Of a DNA stretch of 64,000 nucleotides, positions 1 to 7,682 are shown piece after piece; the stretch's first letter is position 1, and each line of letters starts with the position of its first letter. The position numbers were made by a program, and so were the translations under genes. The stretch comes from Nevskia soli DSM 19509 (GTDB lineage Bacteria; Pseudomonadota; Gammaproteobacteria; Nevskiales; Nevskiaceae), in assembly GCF_000711955.1 (NCBI RefSeq), contig NZ_JONR01000027.1:1-64000 (forward strand), read 5' to 3'. The notes under the pieces are model-generated. The model was not told the origin of the DNA, did no database searches, and saw only the letters and a program-made list of their open reading frames with translations.

Positions 1-254
1 ATTTCCGATGTCGACGATGGCGCCGCTGGGAGTGCCACCGGCACGAAGCCGGGATTCACCGCCAAAGATGCTGCCGGTGCCGACTTCTTCGCTTCCACGA
101 CCCAGTTTCTCAGCAGATTGGCATTCAGGCCATTGGCCAGGGCCACCGCTGCGATCGAAACACCCGTATGGCTGCAGGCTTCGATCATGCTCGCCTTGAA
201 TTCGGCGCTGTGACGCCGCCATGTCCGGCGTTGCTTGCTTTCGGTAGTGTCCAT
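1..254 (-). CDS. tnpA: IS66 family accessory protein TnpA, C-terminus outside window
   Basis: The minus-strand frame starts at ATG 254 and is open to base 1, giving about 84 residues. The N-terminus (MDTTESKQRRTWRRHSAEFK) is followed by a helix-turn-helix-like segment with ACSHTGVSIAAVALANGLNANLLRNW. This is the pattern of the small OrfA/TnpA proteins of IS66 elements, which are related to IS3-type transposase helix-turn-helix proteins and are needed together with TnpB and TnpC for transposition. Only the protein start is visible. TnpB and TnpC would lie to the left of the window. Function beyond the IS66 assignment is inferred from the family. Confidence 0.75.
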   Translation of the reverse strand, partial: MDTTESKQRRTWRRHSAEFKASMIEACSHTGVSIAAVALANGLNANLLRNWVVEAKKSAPAASLAVNPGFVPVALPAAPSSTSE

Positions 255-308
255 GTGTCCGCGGGTTTGAACTCGTGGACACAATGCTCAGCCGCTAGCA
301 GCGCTTAC
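1..308 (-). mobile_element. IS66-family element, one end (cut by window edge)
   Basis: The minus strand reads from a GTAAGCGC terminus at 308 into a tnpA-type reading frame that runs off the window at base 1. GTAAG-type ends are, as I recall, typical of the IS66 family, and the encoded protein is recognisably the IS66 accessory protein, so 308 is a reasonable outer end. The next eight bases (309-316) would be the expected size for an IS66 target duplication, but the other end is outside the window and cannot be compared. Whether the element is complete is unknown. Confidence 0.6.
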
Positions 309-350
309 TCAAGATGACTTCGCCAGACGCTTACATCTATGGGGCAGTAG

Positions 351-590
351 CTGGAGGCTGCGTGCCAGGATCTGGACCGAGTTCGGGACCAGCTGGCTGC
401 ACGCGAAGTGGCGATCCGCGACCTGGAACTCGCCGGCGCCAGGCTGCAAGCGCAGCTGGACGGCGCCCAGCAGGCAAACGTCGACTTGCAGCGACAACTC
501 AATCAGGCACGCGTGGAATTGGCGGCCTCAATCGTGAAAGCGCCTCAATCGGCATTCGACGCTTGGCTATATCAGCCCGGCGACTTATGA
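351..590 (+). pseudogene. coiled-coil protein remnant (C-terminal fragment)
   Basis: An open frame follows a TAG at 348 and encodes about 79 residues. It is rich in Leu, Gln, Arg and Ala with heptad spacing (for example DRVRDQLAAREVAIRDLELA), which predicts a coiled coil. It ends in a non-helical tail, FDAWLYQPGDL. There is no convincing start codon with a ribosome site; the first ATG is at 408. It begins about 40 bp from the IS66 end, so it looks like the 3' end of a gene cut by that insertion. KfrA-type plasmid coiled-coil proteins have similar composition, but nothing here is specific enough to assign a family. Confidence 0.35.
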
Positions 591-816
591 GAAACTGCGA
601 AGCGCTTAACCCGGTGTCCGGGAAACTGGGGGAATCTCATCTTGACCTGGATCAATGCCGCGTTTGGCCACAGCGCGCAGGCTGTAAGAAGATTGTACGA
701 CAAATGGCGAAATCACCCATCATGGCACGCCCGTAGAAGCGTCGGTAGCACCCCGGAAAGCCGATGGCGCACGACCACCGCCGCGTGCGGCCATGCCGAT
801 GCCGAGGAGTGCGGCC

Positions 817-2130
817 GTGAATGACATAAGTTCCCTTTTACCCGATGCCCTGCTGGTCGGTCAGCTGATCGACACGGTTCCTAGCCCGGTGTTCTACAAG
901 GACGTTGACGGTCGCTACCTGGGATGCAACACGGCATTCGAATCGTTCTGCGGACTGCAGCGGGAGAAGTTGCTCGGCAAGACCGTCTATGAAATCTGGC
1001 CGAAGGATCTTGCAGATACCTATCAAGCCGCGGATCTGGCGCTGCTGCAAAAGCCGGGTTTCCAGGTTTACGAGGCGGCGCTGCAGTACGCCGATGGTTC
1101 GCGGCATGACGTCATTTTTCACCGCGCCACCTTCAAGAAGAGGGATGGTAGCCTCGGGGGCATCGCCGGCGTGGTCTGGGACGTCACCGACCGAAAGCGC
1201 GCGGAACAGGCCTTGCGCCGAAGCGAGGAGCGGTTCCGGCGGATCGTCGAGAACGCCCCATTCGGGGTCCGTGTGACGGATGCGAAGGATTCGATCGTCT
1301 TCATCAATCGCAGGTTCGAGGAACTGGTGCGCTATTCGCCGGAGCAGATGACCACCCTTGAACAATGGCGCTCCCTGGCGTACCCGGACCCGAAGTATCG
1401 GGCCGCTCTTGCGGGCCAGCAAAAGCGGGACAGTGCCTTGTTGCAGTCGGGTGAGCTTGCGCATTCGCCCGTGCGGGAAGTCCACGTCACCTGCGGCGAC
1501 GGTGTGGTGCGCGATATGGAGGTAGTGGTCGCGCTCGAGGACGATCTGGTCTATGCGGTGTTCAACGACGTCACGGAACGCAATCGCGCCGAGCAGGCCT
1601 TGCGCGACGTGCTCCAGGCCGAGGCGTTGCACGATCCCCTGACGACGCTGTTCAACCGGCGTTACCTGGACCAGGCTCTGGAACGCGAATTCGCACGCGC
1701 CACGCGCTCAGGCAAGCCAGTGGCCGTGGTGATGGCCGACATTGATCACTTCAAGCGCATCAACGACAGTTTTGGGCACGACTGCGGAGACGAGGTGCTG
1801 CGCACCATTTCGCGCCAGCTCAGCACGCGCATCCGTAAAGGAGACACGGTCTGCCGGTACGGCGGGGAGGAATTCACGCTGCTGTTTCCGGACACCTCGC
1901 TGGAAAGCGCCTGGGAAAGAGTGGACCGGTTTCGCCAGGCGATCCGGGAGTTATCGGTTTCGATCGACGGGAAGCCCATCGGGCGCGTGACCGTCTCTTT
2001 CGGCGTGGCGGCATTTCCTGAGCACGGCGACACCCCGGACAAAGTCCTCAAGGCTGCCGACGAGGCGCTGTTGCGCGCCAAGACCGAGGGACGCGACCGG
2101 GTTGCCGCTGCCTACAGGTTTCGCATTTGA
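817..2130 (+). CDS. diguanylate cyclase with two PAS domains
   Basis: Predicted to make cyclic di-GMP from two GTP in response to a signal sensed by PAS domains. Residues about 10-130 and 135-255 are two PAS/PAC units, the second beginning EERFRRIVENAPFGV. They are followed by a GGDEF domain with metal-binding DIDHF and the active-site GGEEF. An RKGD inhibitory (I) site sits exactly five residues before GGEEF, so product feedback inhibition is likely. No transmembrane segment is visible, so the protein is probably cytosolic. I prefer GTG 817, seven bases after GAGGAG at 804-809, giving 437 residues. An ATG at 793 is in frame but lies before that site. The gene stands alone between degraded regions. 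Confidence 0.85.
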   Translation: MNDISSLLPDALLVGQLIDTVPSPVFYKDVDGRYLGCNTAFESFCGLQREKLLGKTVYEIWPKDLADTYQAADLALLQKPGFQVYEAALQYADGSRHDVIFHRATFKKRDGSLGGIAGVVWDVTDRKRAEQALRRSEERFRRIVENAPFGVRVTDAKDSIVFINRRFEELVRYSPEQMTTLEQWRSLAYPDPKYRAALAGQQKRDSALLQSGELAHSPVREVHVTCGDGVVRDMEVVVALEDDLVYAVFNDVTERNRAEQALRDVLQAEALHDPLTTLFNRRYLDQALEREFARATRSGKPVAVVMADIDHFKRINDSFGHDCGDEVLRTISRQLSTRIRKGDTVCRYGGEEFTLLFPDTSLESAWERVDRFRQAIRELSVSIDGKPIGRVTVSFGVAAFPEHGDTPDKVLKAADEALLRAKTEGRDRVAAAYRFRI

Positions 2131-2220
2131 GGGCGGCGGGGTTCATCAGAGGCTCCTAGGTCAACCGCGGCCGTTTTAGCGACGCTTTTCCTCGGCAGCA
2201 CGCCTCCGCTGAGCCAGTTA

Positions 2221-2270
2221 ATTCATCAAAACGGACAAGTTGGTTGCATTAATCATCAAAAGCGGACAAG
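2221..2270. repeat. pair of near-identical 19-20 bp direct repeats
   Basis: ATTCATCAAAACGGACAAG (2221-2239) recurs as AATCATCAAAAGCGGACAAG (2251-2270), 30 bp apart and in the same orientation. Closely spaced short terminal repeats of this kind occur at the ends of some IS21-like elements. No transposase is adjacent, so this may be the scar or isolated end of an element. The second copy coincides with the junction where the neighbouring RND permease remnant stops. Confidence 0.4.
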
Positions 2271-2620
2271 GCACCCAGCAGCGGCAGCACCATGTTGCTC
2301 GTCATGATAACGATCAGCGGCAGGCCCATGTCGGTGACGAACTTGAGGCCGGAGAGGAAATACCAGGGCGCGATGCCCAAGGTCATGATGCTGGCGGTGA
2401 ACAGGTTGGCCTTGCCGGGGTGGTGCGCAGCGCGGCTGCGGATGGCGGCGCCCCAGTCGCCGTTGCAGGCGTGGCATTCCTCGCAGATGCGCGACAAGAG
2501 ATAAATGCCGTAGTCGATGCCCACGCCGACACGAATGGCGGCGACAATCAGCGAGTTCACGTCCAGGCCGACGCCGAGCAGGTGCATCGCGGCGTACAGC
2601 CCCCTGGTTGGCCAGACGGG
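2249..2620 (-). pseudogene. RND/MMPL-type permease remnant (C-terminal part)
   Basis: Minus-strand residues beginning GLYAAMHLLGVGLDVNSL, through GVGIDYGIYLLSRI and ending in the hydrophobic run SNMVLPLLGALSAF, match the last membrane segments of an RND-superfamily exporter (MMPL/HAE3 type). The GIDYGIYL motif is the conserved TM10-like element. Only about 120 of the usual 750-900 residues remain. Upstream the frame runs into unrelated sequence, and at the 3' side it ends in the 2251-2270 repeat. The gene is therefore a truncated, presumably non-functional relic. Confidence 0.65.
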
Positions 2621-2687
2621 TCGTCGCTGACAAGCTGGTAGGGGCGGATGCCTGGATTTTGGCCGGGGCCGCGGGAGCAGGGAGGAC

Positions 2688-2915
2688 TTGGACGGCAAGG
2701 TCGTTCCGGTCGATCTCAACGTCGAAAACATGGTGATCCCGAGGGAATTGCTTCGCAAGATGAGCGAGGCCGTTGCAGGGTTCTGGGACGTGATGGATTA
2801 CGTCTACACCGAAAGCCTGAACAAGAAGCACGAGAGCGTCGAGCGACGACTGCCTGGATTGCGCACACAGTTTGCGGGGCAGATCAGGCAAAACCCGGGG
2901 ATTCCGGGTATTTGA
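2688..2915 (+). other. short open frame of unknown identity, probably a gene fragment
   Basis: A 75-residue plus-strand frame (TTG at 2688, or ATG 2730) contains a hydrophilic sequence with a plausible amphipathic helix, NMVIPRELLRKMSEAVAGFW, then a charged tail. A GGAGG at 2681-2685 is too close to the TTG to be a normal ribosome site. I do not recognise the family. It sits between the RND remnant and the TetR gene in a stretch that otherwise holds no intact gene, so it is more likely a 3' gene fragment than a functional protein. Confidence 0.25.
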
Positions 2916-3065
2916 GGTACGGCCGGCTTAGAGCGCCAGTTCAGCTAAATAAATCAGCACATTACGATACGAAAATTGAGTATTTCGTCGTGATCTTTAC
3001 TGACCTTCTTTTGCATTTTTATACTTAACATAATATCTATTATGCGAAGTGTTGTAGGAGCCGGT

Positions 3066-3680
3066 CTACCTCTCGAGCCGCTGTTCCAGGTACGACACGG
3101 CCAGTGCCTGGAGCTCGCACAGCGCGCCAACACGTCCGGCCAGGCCGTCCTCATCGCTGAGCGAGCTCGCCGCCTTCATCAACTGCACCATCACAATCGC
3201 CATGTCCTGTGCCGCTTCACTGGAAAGGCCGGGCGCGCGCACCTTGAAAATGCCGGCCACGCTCTTGCGCAGCATGTGGCGGAACGTGGTACGCCGCGCC
3301 TGCTCGTCCATCCGGGCCTCGGCCAGCGGCAGCGCCGCGGCGCGTTCGCGCGGCCGGCCACGCAGCAGGCCGAACAGTCCATCGACCAGCGCCTGCAGGC
3401 TCAACTCCGCCGCGCGCGCTTCCAGCGCCTGCAGATCGCCGAGCAGTAGCGCCGCATATTCCCGCACCAGGGTATCGGACAGCGCCCCCTTGGTGGGAAA
3501 GAACTGGTAGAGCGAGCCGATCGGCGCATCGGCGCGCGCGGCGATCTCGGTCATCGTCGCCGCCTCGTAGCCTTTCTCGGCAAATACCGCTGTGGCGGCC
3601 TCGAGCAGCTCCGCCACCCGCTGCTTGCCGCGCTCACGCTTTGGCGCGCGCGCGCTGCCGCTTTCAACCTCGCTTGACAT
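3066..3680 (-). CDS. TetR family transcriptional repressor
   Basis: A 204-residue regulator. Residues about 18-65 form the TetR-type helix-turn-helix domain (AATAVFAEKGYEAATMTEIA then APIGSLYQFFPTKGAL), and the remaining helical domain should bind an unknown ligand. It is divergent from the isochorismatase-like hydrolase and AbrB-type membrane protein genes. The spacer has two matching palindromes that overlap the expected promoters, so autorepression and repression of the divergent pair are likely. The ATG at 3680 is taken because it directly follows the operator region and gives full-length TetR architecture. The ligand cannot be told from sequence. Confidence 0.85.
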   Translation of the reverse strand: MSSEVESGSARAPKRERGKQRVAELLEAATAVFAEKGYEAATMTEIAARADAPIGSLYQFFPTKGALSDTLVREYAALLLGDLQALEARAAELSLQALVDGLFGLLRGRPRERAAALPLAEARMDEQARRTTFRHMLRKSVAGIFKVRAPGLSSEAAQDMAIVMVQLMKAASSLSDEDGLAGRVGALCELQALAVSYLEQRLER

Positions 3681-3682
3681 TT

Positions 3683-3725
3683 ATGAGCCTATCCTCATAA
3701 TACATATTCATGAGGATACCCTCAT
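3683..3725. promoter_or_regulatory. tandem 16-bp palindromes, likely TetR operators
   Basis: Two dyads with the same ATGAG-N6-CTCAT architecture lie at 3683-3698 (ATGAGCCTATCCTCAT) and 3710-3725 (ATGAGGATACCCTCAT). Their centres are 27 bp apart, and the nested arms TATCCTCAT and ATGAGGATA form a third dyad. They occupy the spacer directly upstream of the TetR start at 3680 and before the hydrolase start at 3806. Size, symmetry and position fit binding sites for the adjacent TetR protein. This assignment is inference from position and symmetry. Confidence 0.7.
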
Positions 3726-3805
3726 GAATACTGAAACGCCATATCCATTTATAGCCCCGTCCAGCCGGCGCGCAGCGCCTGGCCGCATTGCCTGGAGAAC
3801 ACCTA

Positions 3806-4360
3806 ATGCAGCTTAATCCGAAAACCACCGCCCTGGTTCTGATCGACCTGCAGAAGGGCATCCTCGCCATGCCGGTGGCGCCGTACAGCGGCAGTGAAGT
3901 TTACGAGCGCTCCACCCAGCTGGCACAGCGTTTTCGCGCCGCCGGCGGGCTGGTGGTGTGGGTCCGCGTATCGTTCGGCAAGAACCACGCGCTGGCACCG
4001 CAGCAAGCGGTGGACCAGCCCTCGAATCTCGCCGGCCTGCCGGCCGGCTGGGATGAATTCCCCCACCCGATCGAGGACGCCGACATCGTCGTCACCAAGC
4101 GCCAGTGGGGCGCCTTCCACGGCACCGATCTGGAGCTGCAGCTGCGCCGCCGCGGCATCCGCGGCATCGTGCTGGCCGGCATCTCCACCAACATCGGCGT
4201 GGAATCCACCGCGCGCAACGCCTGGGAGCTGGGCTTCGAACTGGTGATCGTGGAAGATCTGTGCAGCAGCAACAGCGCTGAAATGCACGCCTTCAGCATC
4301 AAGAACATCATGCCGCGCATTGCCCGCGTCACCAAGGCCGCGGCGATCGAACTGGGGTGA
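3806..4360 (+). CDS. isochorismatase-family hydrolase (YecD-like)
   Basis: A 184-residue cytosolic alpha/beta hydrolase of the isochorismatase-like superfamily. The catalytic Asp is in LVLIDLQKG near the N-terminus and the Lys is in VVTKRQWGAF. At the position where the cysteine-nucleophile members have Cys, the sequence reads GISTNIGVESTAR, with Gly. That motif is shared with E. coli YecD and with true isochorismatases, so a Cys-dependent amidase function is unlikely; the substrate is unknown. I start at ATG 3806, eight bases after GGAG, rather than the in-frame ATG at 3788. It overlaps the next gene by GTGA and is divergent from the TetR gene, so both are probably repressed by it. Confidence 0.82.
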   Translation: MQLNPKTTALVLIDLQKGILAMPVAPYSGSEVYERSTQLAQRFRAAGGLVVWVRVSFGKNHALAPQQAVDQPSNLAGLPAGWDEFPHPIEDADIVVTKRQWGAFHGTDLELQLRRRGIRGIVLAGISTNIGVESTARNAWELGFELVIVEDLCSSNSAEMHAFSIKNIMPRIARVTKAAAIELG

Positions 4361-5625
4361 CCGCCAGAGCCGACATCGGAGCCCCAGTCACAACCGGGTC
4401 CCTGCTACCGCGCTGGCCGGTGCCGCTGCAATGGGCAGCGCTGCTGGCGTTGTCCGGCGCGCTGTCCCTGGCCTGGGGTGCAGCCGGGATGCCGGCTGCA
4501 TTGCTGCTCGGTCCGATGATCGGCGGCATCGTCTTCGGGGTGAATGGCGCCGAGCTGAAGGTACCGCGCCTGCCCTACACCGGCGCCCAGGCAGTCATCG
4601 GCGCCATGATCGGCAGCGTCATTACCCCGGCCATCTTCAGCGCCTTCGCCCGCGACTGGCTGCTGTTCTGCGCCGTGATGGCGGCCACCATGTTCGGCGC
4701 CGCCGCCTTGGGCTGGCTGATCAGCCGTAGCGGAATCATCCCCGGCGCCACCGCCGTCTACGGCACCTCGCCCGGCGCCGCCAGCAGCATGGTGCTGCTG
4801 GGCGAAGCCCAGGGCGCCGATACCCAGCTGATCGCCTTCATGCAGTACTCGCGCGTGTTGCTGGTGGCGCTGGTCGCGGCGCTGGTGGCACGCTTCGGCG
4901 CTGGTCACCCTGCGGCGTCTGCCGCCGTGACCACCACCACGTCGTGGTTCGCCCCGGTGCACTGGGCATCCCTCGCCATGGTGCTGGCGATCGCCGTGTT
5001 GAGCCAGCTCGCCGGCCGCGCGCTGAGACTGTCGGCCTGGGCCCTGCTGGGGCCTATGCTGGTGCTGTCCGGGCTGCATGCATCCGGCCTGATCGAGTTT
5101 CACTTGCCGCGCTGGCTGCTGGCGGCCTGCTATGCCCTGCTCGGCTGGAACATCGGCCTGGGTTTTCGCCGCAATACACTGATCAATGCAGCGCATGCCC
5201 TGCTGCCGGTGATCGCTTCCGCTCTTGCGCTGATCGCATTTTGCGCCGGCCTGTCGTGGTGCTTGAGCATGCTGCTGCACATTGATCCGTTGACGGCATA
5301 TCTGGCAACCAGTCCGGGAGGCCTGGATTCGGTGGCAATCATTGCGGCGTCTTCGCCGCAGGTGGATATGTCGTTCGTGATGGCCTTGCAGGGGGTGCGG
5401 CTGATCTTTGTGATCGCCCTGGCGCCGACGTTGGTGAAACTGGTGGTGAAGAGTTCACCGCATTTGCGGCAGCAGCCGGCACCGGCCGGTAATTGGAACC
5501 CCGCGCAGGCGGGCACGCCTGCGCCTACTGGCGGTAAACAAACCCCAGGGACGCACCACGGCTCTGCTTCACCGCTTCCGCCATCACGGCGTGGTCCGGA
5601 GACAGCGCACAAGCCGGATCGGTAG
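4357..5625 (+). CDS. AbrB-family integral membrane protein
   Basis: A 422-residue protein with about ten hydrophobic segments and the duplicated half-domain of the AbrB (ammonia monooxygenase regulator-like) family. Each half carries a conserved loop, for example LLGPMIGGIVFGVN with GAQAVIGAMIGS, and GTSPGAASSMVLLGEA. The later half contains LATSPGGLDSVAIIAA. The family is often annotated as regulators, but the sequence is plainly a transporter-like membrane protein of unknown substrate. It starts at GTG 4357, overlapping the hydrolase stop. The last 55 residues are Pro/Gly/Thr-rich, run over the 3' end of pqqE on the other strand and include a hairpin, so the true functional end may be earlier. 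Confidence 0.78.
   Translation: MTARADIGAPVTTGSLLPRWPVPLQWAALLALSGALSLAWGAAGMPAALLLGPMIGGIVFGVNGAELKVPRLPYTGAQAVIGAMIGSVITPAIFSAFARDWLLFCAVMAATMFGAAALGWLISRSGIIPGATAVYGTSPGAASSMVLLGEAQGADTQLIAFMQYSRVLLVALVAALVARFGAGHPAASAAVTTTTSWFAPVHWASLAMVLAIAVLSQLAGRALRLSAWALLGPMLVLSGLHASGLIEFHLPRWLLAACYALLGWNIGLGFRRNTLINAAHALLPVIASALALIAFCAGLSWCLSMLLHIDPLTAYLATSPGGLDSVAIIAASSPQVDMSFVMALQGVRLIFVIALAPTLVKLVVKSSPHLRQQPAPAGNWNPAQAGTPAPTGGKQTPGTHHGSASPLPPSRRGPETAHKPDR
5503..5524. terminator. 9-bp GC hairpin between convergent genes
   Basis: GCGCAGGCG (5503-5511), loop GGCA, CGCCTGCGC (5516-5524) is a perfect dyad immediately beside the pqqE stop codon at 5525. There is no adjacent T run, so intrinsic termination would be weak. 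It could equally be a repetitive palindromic unit that has extended the C-terminus of the AbrB-type gene. Confidence 0.4.
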
Positions 5626-6619
5626 CGCTGATATTGCCGGTCAACGCAAAGGCCTGGCAGCGGCAGCCGCCCCAATCGATTTCGCGCTTGTCGCAGGACT
5701 GGCAAGGTTCCGGCATCCAGTCGGTGCCACGGAACCGCTGGAACGCCGGCGCATCGCGCCAGATGGCGCCGAGCGACTGTTCCCGCACCGAGGGGAATTC
5801 CAGCCCCGGCAAGGTCTCCGCGGCGTGGCATGGCAAGGCCTTGCCGGCCGGCGAGATGTTGATGAAACGGCGCGCCCAGCCGCCCATGCAGGCTTTCGGG
5901 CGCAAGGCGTAATAATCGGGCACCACGTAGTCGATCAGCATGCGACCCTTGAGCCGCAGCCGCGCCGACTCGACTTCCGCGGTCACGGCATCGAGCTGTT
6001 CACGGCTCGGCAGCAGCGCCGAGCGGTTCACCAGGCCCCAGCCGTAATACTGGACATGCGCCACTTCGATCCGGCCGGCGCCCAACTCCAGTCCCATGGC
6101 GATCATCTGCGACACGCGCTCGGCGTTCTGGCGATGGACCACGAAGTTCAGCGTCAACGGCAACCCGGCCTCCTGCACCAGCCGCGCGGCGGCCAGTTTG
6201 CGCAGATGGCCGCCGGCATAACCGCCGATACGGTCGGCATTTTCCGGCTCCACGTCCTGGAAACTGATCTGGATATGGTCGATGCCGGCTTCGGCCAGTT
6301 CCGCCACCCGCCGCTGATCCAGCAGCACCGCCGAGGTGATGAGGTTGCTGTACATCTTGTGCTGCGCGGCGCGCTTCACCATCGCCGCCAGATCCTTGCG
6401 TGCGGTGGGTTCGCCGCCGGAGAAATGCACCTGCAACACGCCCAGCGCAGCCGCTTCGTCGAGCACGCGCAGCCAGGTATCGGTGTCGAGTTCCGCGCCG
6501 GATTTCTGCAGTTCCAGCGGATTGGAGCAATACGGGCACTGCAAGGGACAACGGTGCGTCAGTTCCAGCAACAGGCCCAGCGGCGGTTCCACCGACACGC
6601 GGACGCCATTGCCGTTCAT
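5525..6619 (-). CDS. pqqE: PQQ biosynthesis radical SAM protein PqqE
   Basis: PqqE joins the Glu gamma-carbon and Tyr ring carbon of the PqqA peptide, the first step of PQQ synthesis, using PqqD as peptide chaperone. The 364-residue protein has the radical-SAM cluster motif CPLQCPYC near residue 20, HFSGGEPTARKDL as the SAM-binding GGE segment, and a Cys-rich C-terminal SPASM domain (CMGGWARRF, LPCHAAE, CQSCDKREIDWGGCRCQAF, DPAC) for auxiliary clusters. Start is ATG 6619; a GTG at 6634 that overlaps the pqqD stop is a credible alternative adding five residues. It is the last gene of pqqABCDE and converges with the AbrB-type gene. Confidence 0.95.
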   Translation of the reverse strand: MNGNGVRVSVEPPLGLLLELTHRCPLQCPYCSNPLELQKSGAELDTDTWLRVLDEAAALGVLQVHFSGGEPTARKDLAAMVKRAAQHKMYSNLITSAVLLDQRRVAELAEAGIDHIQISFQDVEPENADRIGGYAGGHLRKLAAARLVQEAGLPLTLNFVVHRQNAERVSQMIAMGLELGAGRIEVAHVQYYGWGLVNRSALLPSREQLDAVTAEVESARLRLKGRMLIDYVVPDYYALRPKACMGGWARRFINISPAGKALPCHAAETLPGLEFPSVREQSLGAIWRDAPAFQRFRGTDWMPEPCQSCDKREIDWGGCRCQAFALTGNISATDPACALSPDHAVMAEAVKQSRGASLGFVYRQ

Positions 6620-6630
6620 GGCCGGAGCGC

Positions 6631-6912
6631 TCACAGGCGGATCACGCCTTTGTCGGCCAGATCCCGCAACATCACAGCGACGTCGGTGGCGATGAGCTCC
6701 TGCGGCGCCTGGTAACGGACCGCAAGGTCGTCGACGATGGCGCCCAGACTGCGCTGGCCGTCGACCAGCTTGAGAATTTCCACCGCCTGCTCGTCCGGCA
6801 GGAACAGCCGCTCCGGCGCCAGCACGACCCAGGCGCCGCGGACCTCGTCGAAGCGGAATTTCACGCCGATGCCAAACCTCGGCACAGTGTCGGCTTCGAC
6901 TGTCACACTCAT
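6631..6912 (-). CDS. pqqD: PQQ biosynthesis peptide chaperone PqqD
   Basis: A 93-residue protein that binds PqqA and presents it to PqqE. It has the typical PqqD winged-helix-like fold signatures: RFDEVRGAWVVLAPERLFLP near residue 20 and the helix LPDEQAVEILKLVDGQRSL, then IVDDLA. The ATG at 6912 overlaps the pqqC stop (ATGA). An upstream in-frame extension is part of pqqC coding sequence and is not used. The tight overlaps on both sides argue for strict co-translation with pqqC and pqqE. Confidence 0.95.
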   Translation of the reverse strand: MSVTVEADTVPRFGIGVKFRFDEVRGAWVVLAPERLFLPDEQAVEILKLVDGQRSLGAIVDDLAVRYQAPQELIATDVAVMLRDLADKGVIRL

Positions 6913-7682
6913 GCCGGCTTCCCTGCCCGCTCCCATCCTGGCGGCACAAAGGCGCCGGGCGGAATGAAGCCGGGTTCGACATAGGCGAAGTGCAGCGCAT
7001 CGAGCTGCGACCACAGCACCTCGCACTTGAAGCGCAATGCGCCCAGCACCGCGTCCTGCTGCTCCGCCGTGCGCGCATGTTCCTTCACATAAGCCAGGGC
7101 GAAGTCGCTGTCGCGCGGGGCCTGCGTCAGCCGCGGCGTGAAATAGGCCAGTGTTTCAGGCGTGACGAAATCGTAGTTCTTGAGCATGCCGGAAACACGC
7201 TCGGAGATGATCCCCGGTGAAAACAATTCGGTCAGCGAAGAGGCGATCGCCTCCAGCACGCTGCGCTCGCGCACGAAAGCGACGTAGGCATCGACGGCGA
7301 AACGGGTTCCCGCCAGCAAGCCGGCGGTGGAAACGACATAGTCACGATCAAGCCCCACGCCCTCCGCCAGCTTGAGCCAGCGCGCCACGCCGCCAGTACC
7401 CGGCTCGGTGCCATCATGGTCTTCCAGGCGGCTACGCCAGTTGCGGCGCAGCTCCGCCGTCGGCAGGCGCGCCAGCAAGCTCGCATCCTTCGCGGGTATG
7501 CGACTCTGGTAGTAGTAGCGATTAAGCGCCCATGCCTGCACCTGGCCGCGATCAAGCTTGCCGCCGTGCAGCAGCTTATGGAACGGATGCAGGTTGTGAT
7601 AGCGCGTGGCGCCAATCTGCCGCAGCGCGGCTTCGAGTTCATCCGGCGACAGGGGCGCGGGAAAAGACGAATCTGCACTCAT
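6909..7682 (-). CDS. pqqC: pyrroloquinoline-quinone synthase PqqC
   Basis: PqqC carries out the final ring closure and eight-electron oxidation giving PQQ, without metal or cofactor. The 257-residue protein shows the family helical-bundle motifs: YHNLHPFHKLLHGGKL, ALNRYYYQSRIPAKDA and RLEDHDG, which contain the conserved active-site Arg, Tyr and His residues. Later segments SERVSGMLKNYDF and YFTPRLTQAPRDSDFAL are also conserved. ATG 7682 overlaps the pqqB stop by four bases. Length is normal for PqqC, and no domain fusion with PqqD is present. Confidence 0.96.
   Translation of the reverse strand: MSADSSFPAPLSPDELEAALRQIGATRYHNLHPFHKLLHGGKLDRGQVQAWALNRYYYQSRIPAKDASLLARLPTAELRRNWRSRLEDHDGTEPGTGGVARWLKLAEGVGLDRDYVVSTAGLLAGTRFAVDAYVAFVRERSVLEAIASSLTELFSPGIISERVSGMLKNYDFVTPETLAYFTPRLTQAPRDSDFALAYVKEHARTAEQQDAVLGALRFKCEVLWSQLDALHFAYVEPGFIPPGAFVPPGWERAGKPA

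Noticed and set aside
2648..3028. Plus-strand open frame of 126 codons overlapping 2688-2915
   Set aside because: Charged, repetitive composition and no start signal; the overlapping frame at 2688 is somewhat more protein-like, though still only a fragment.
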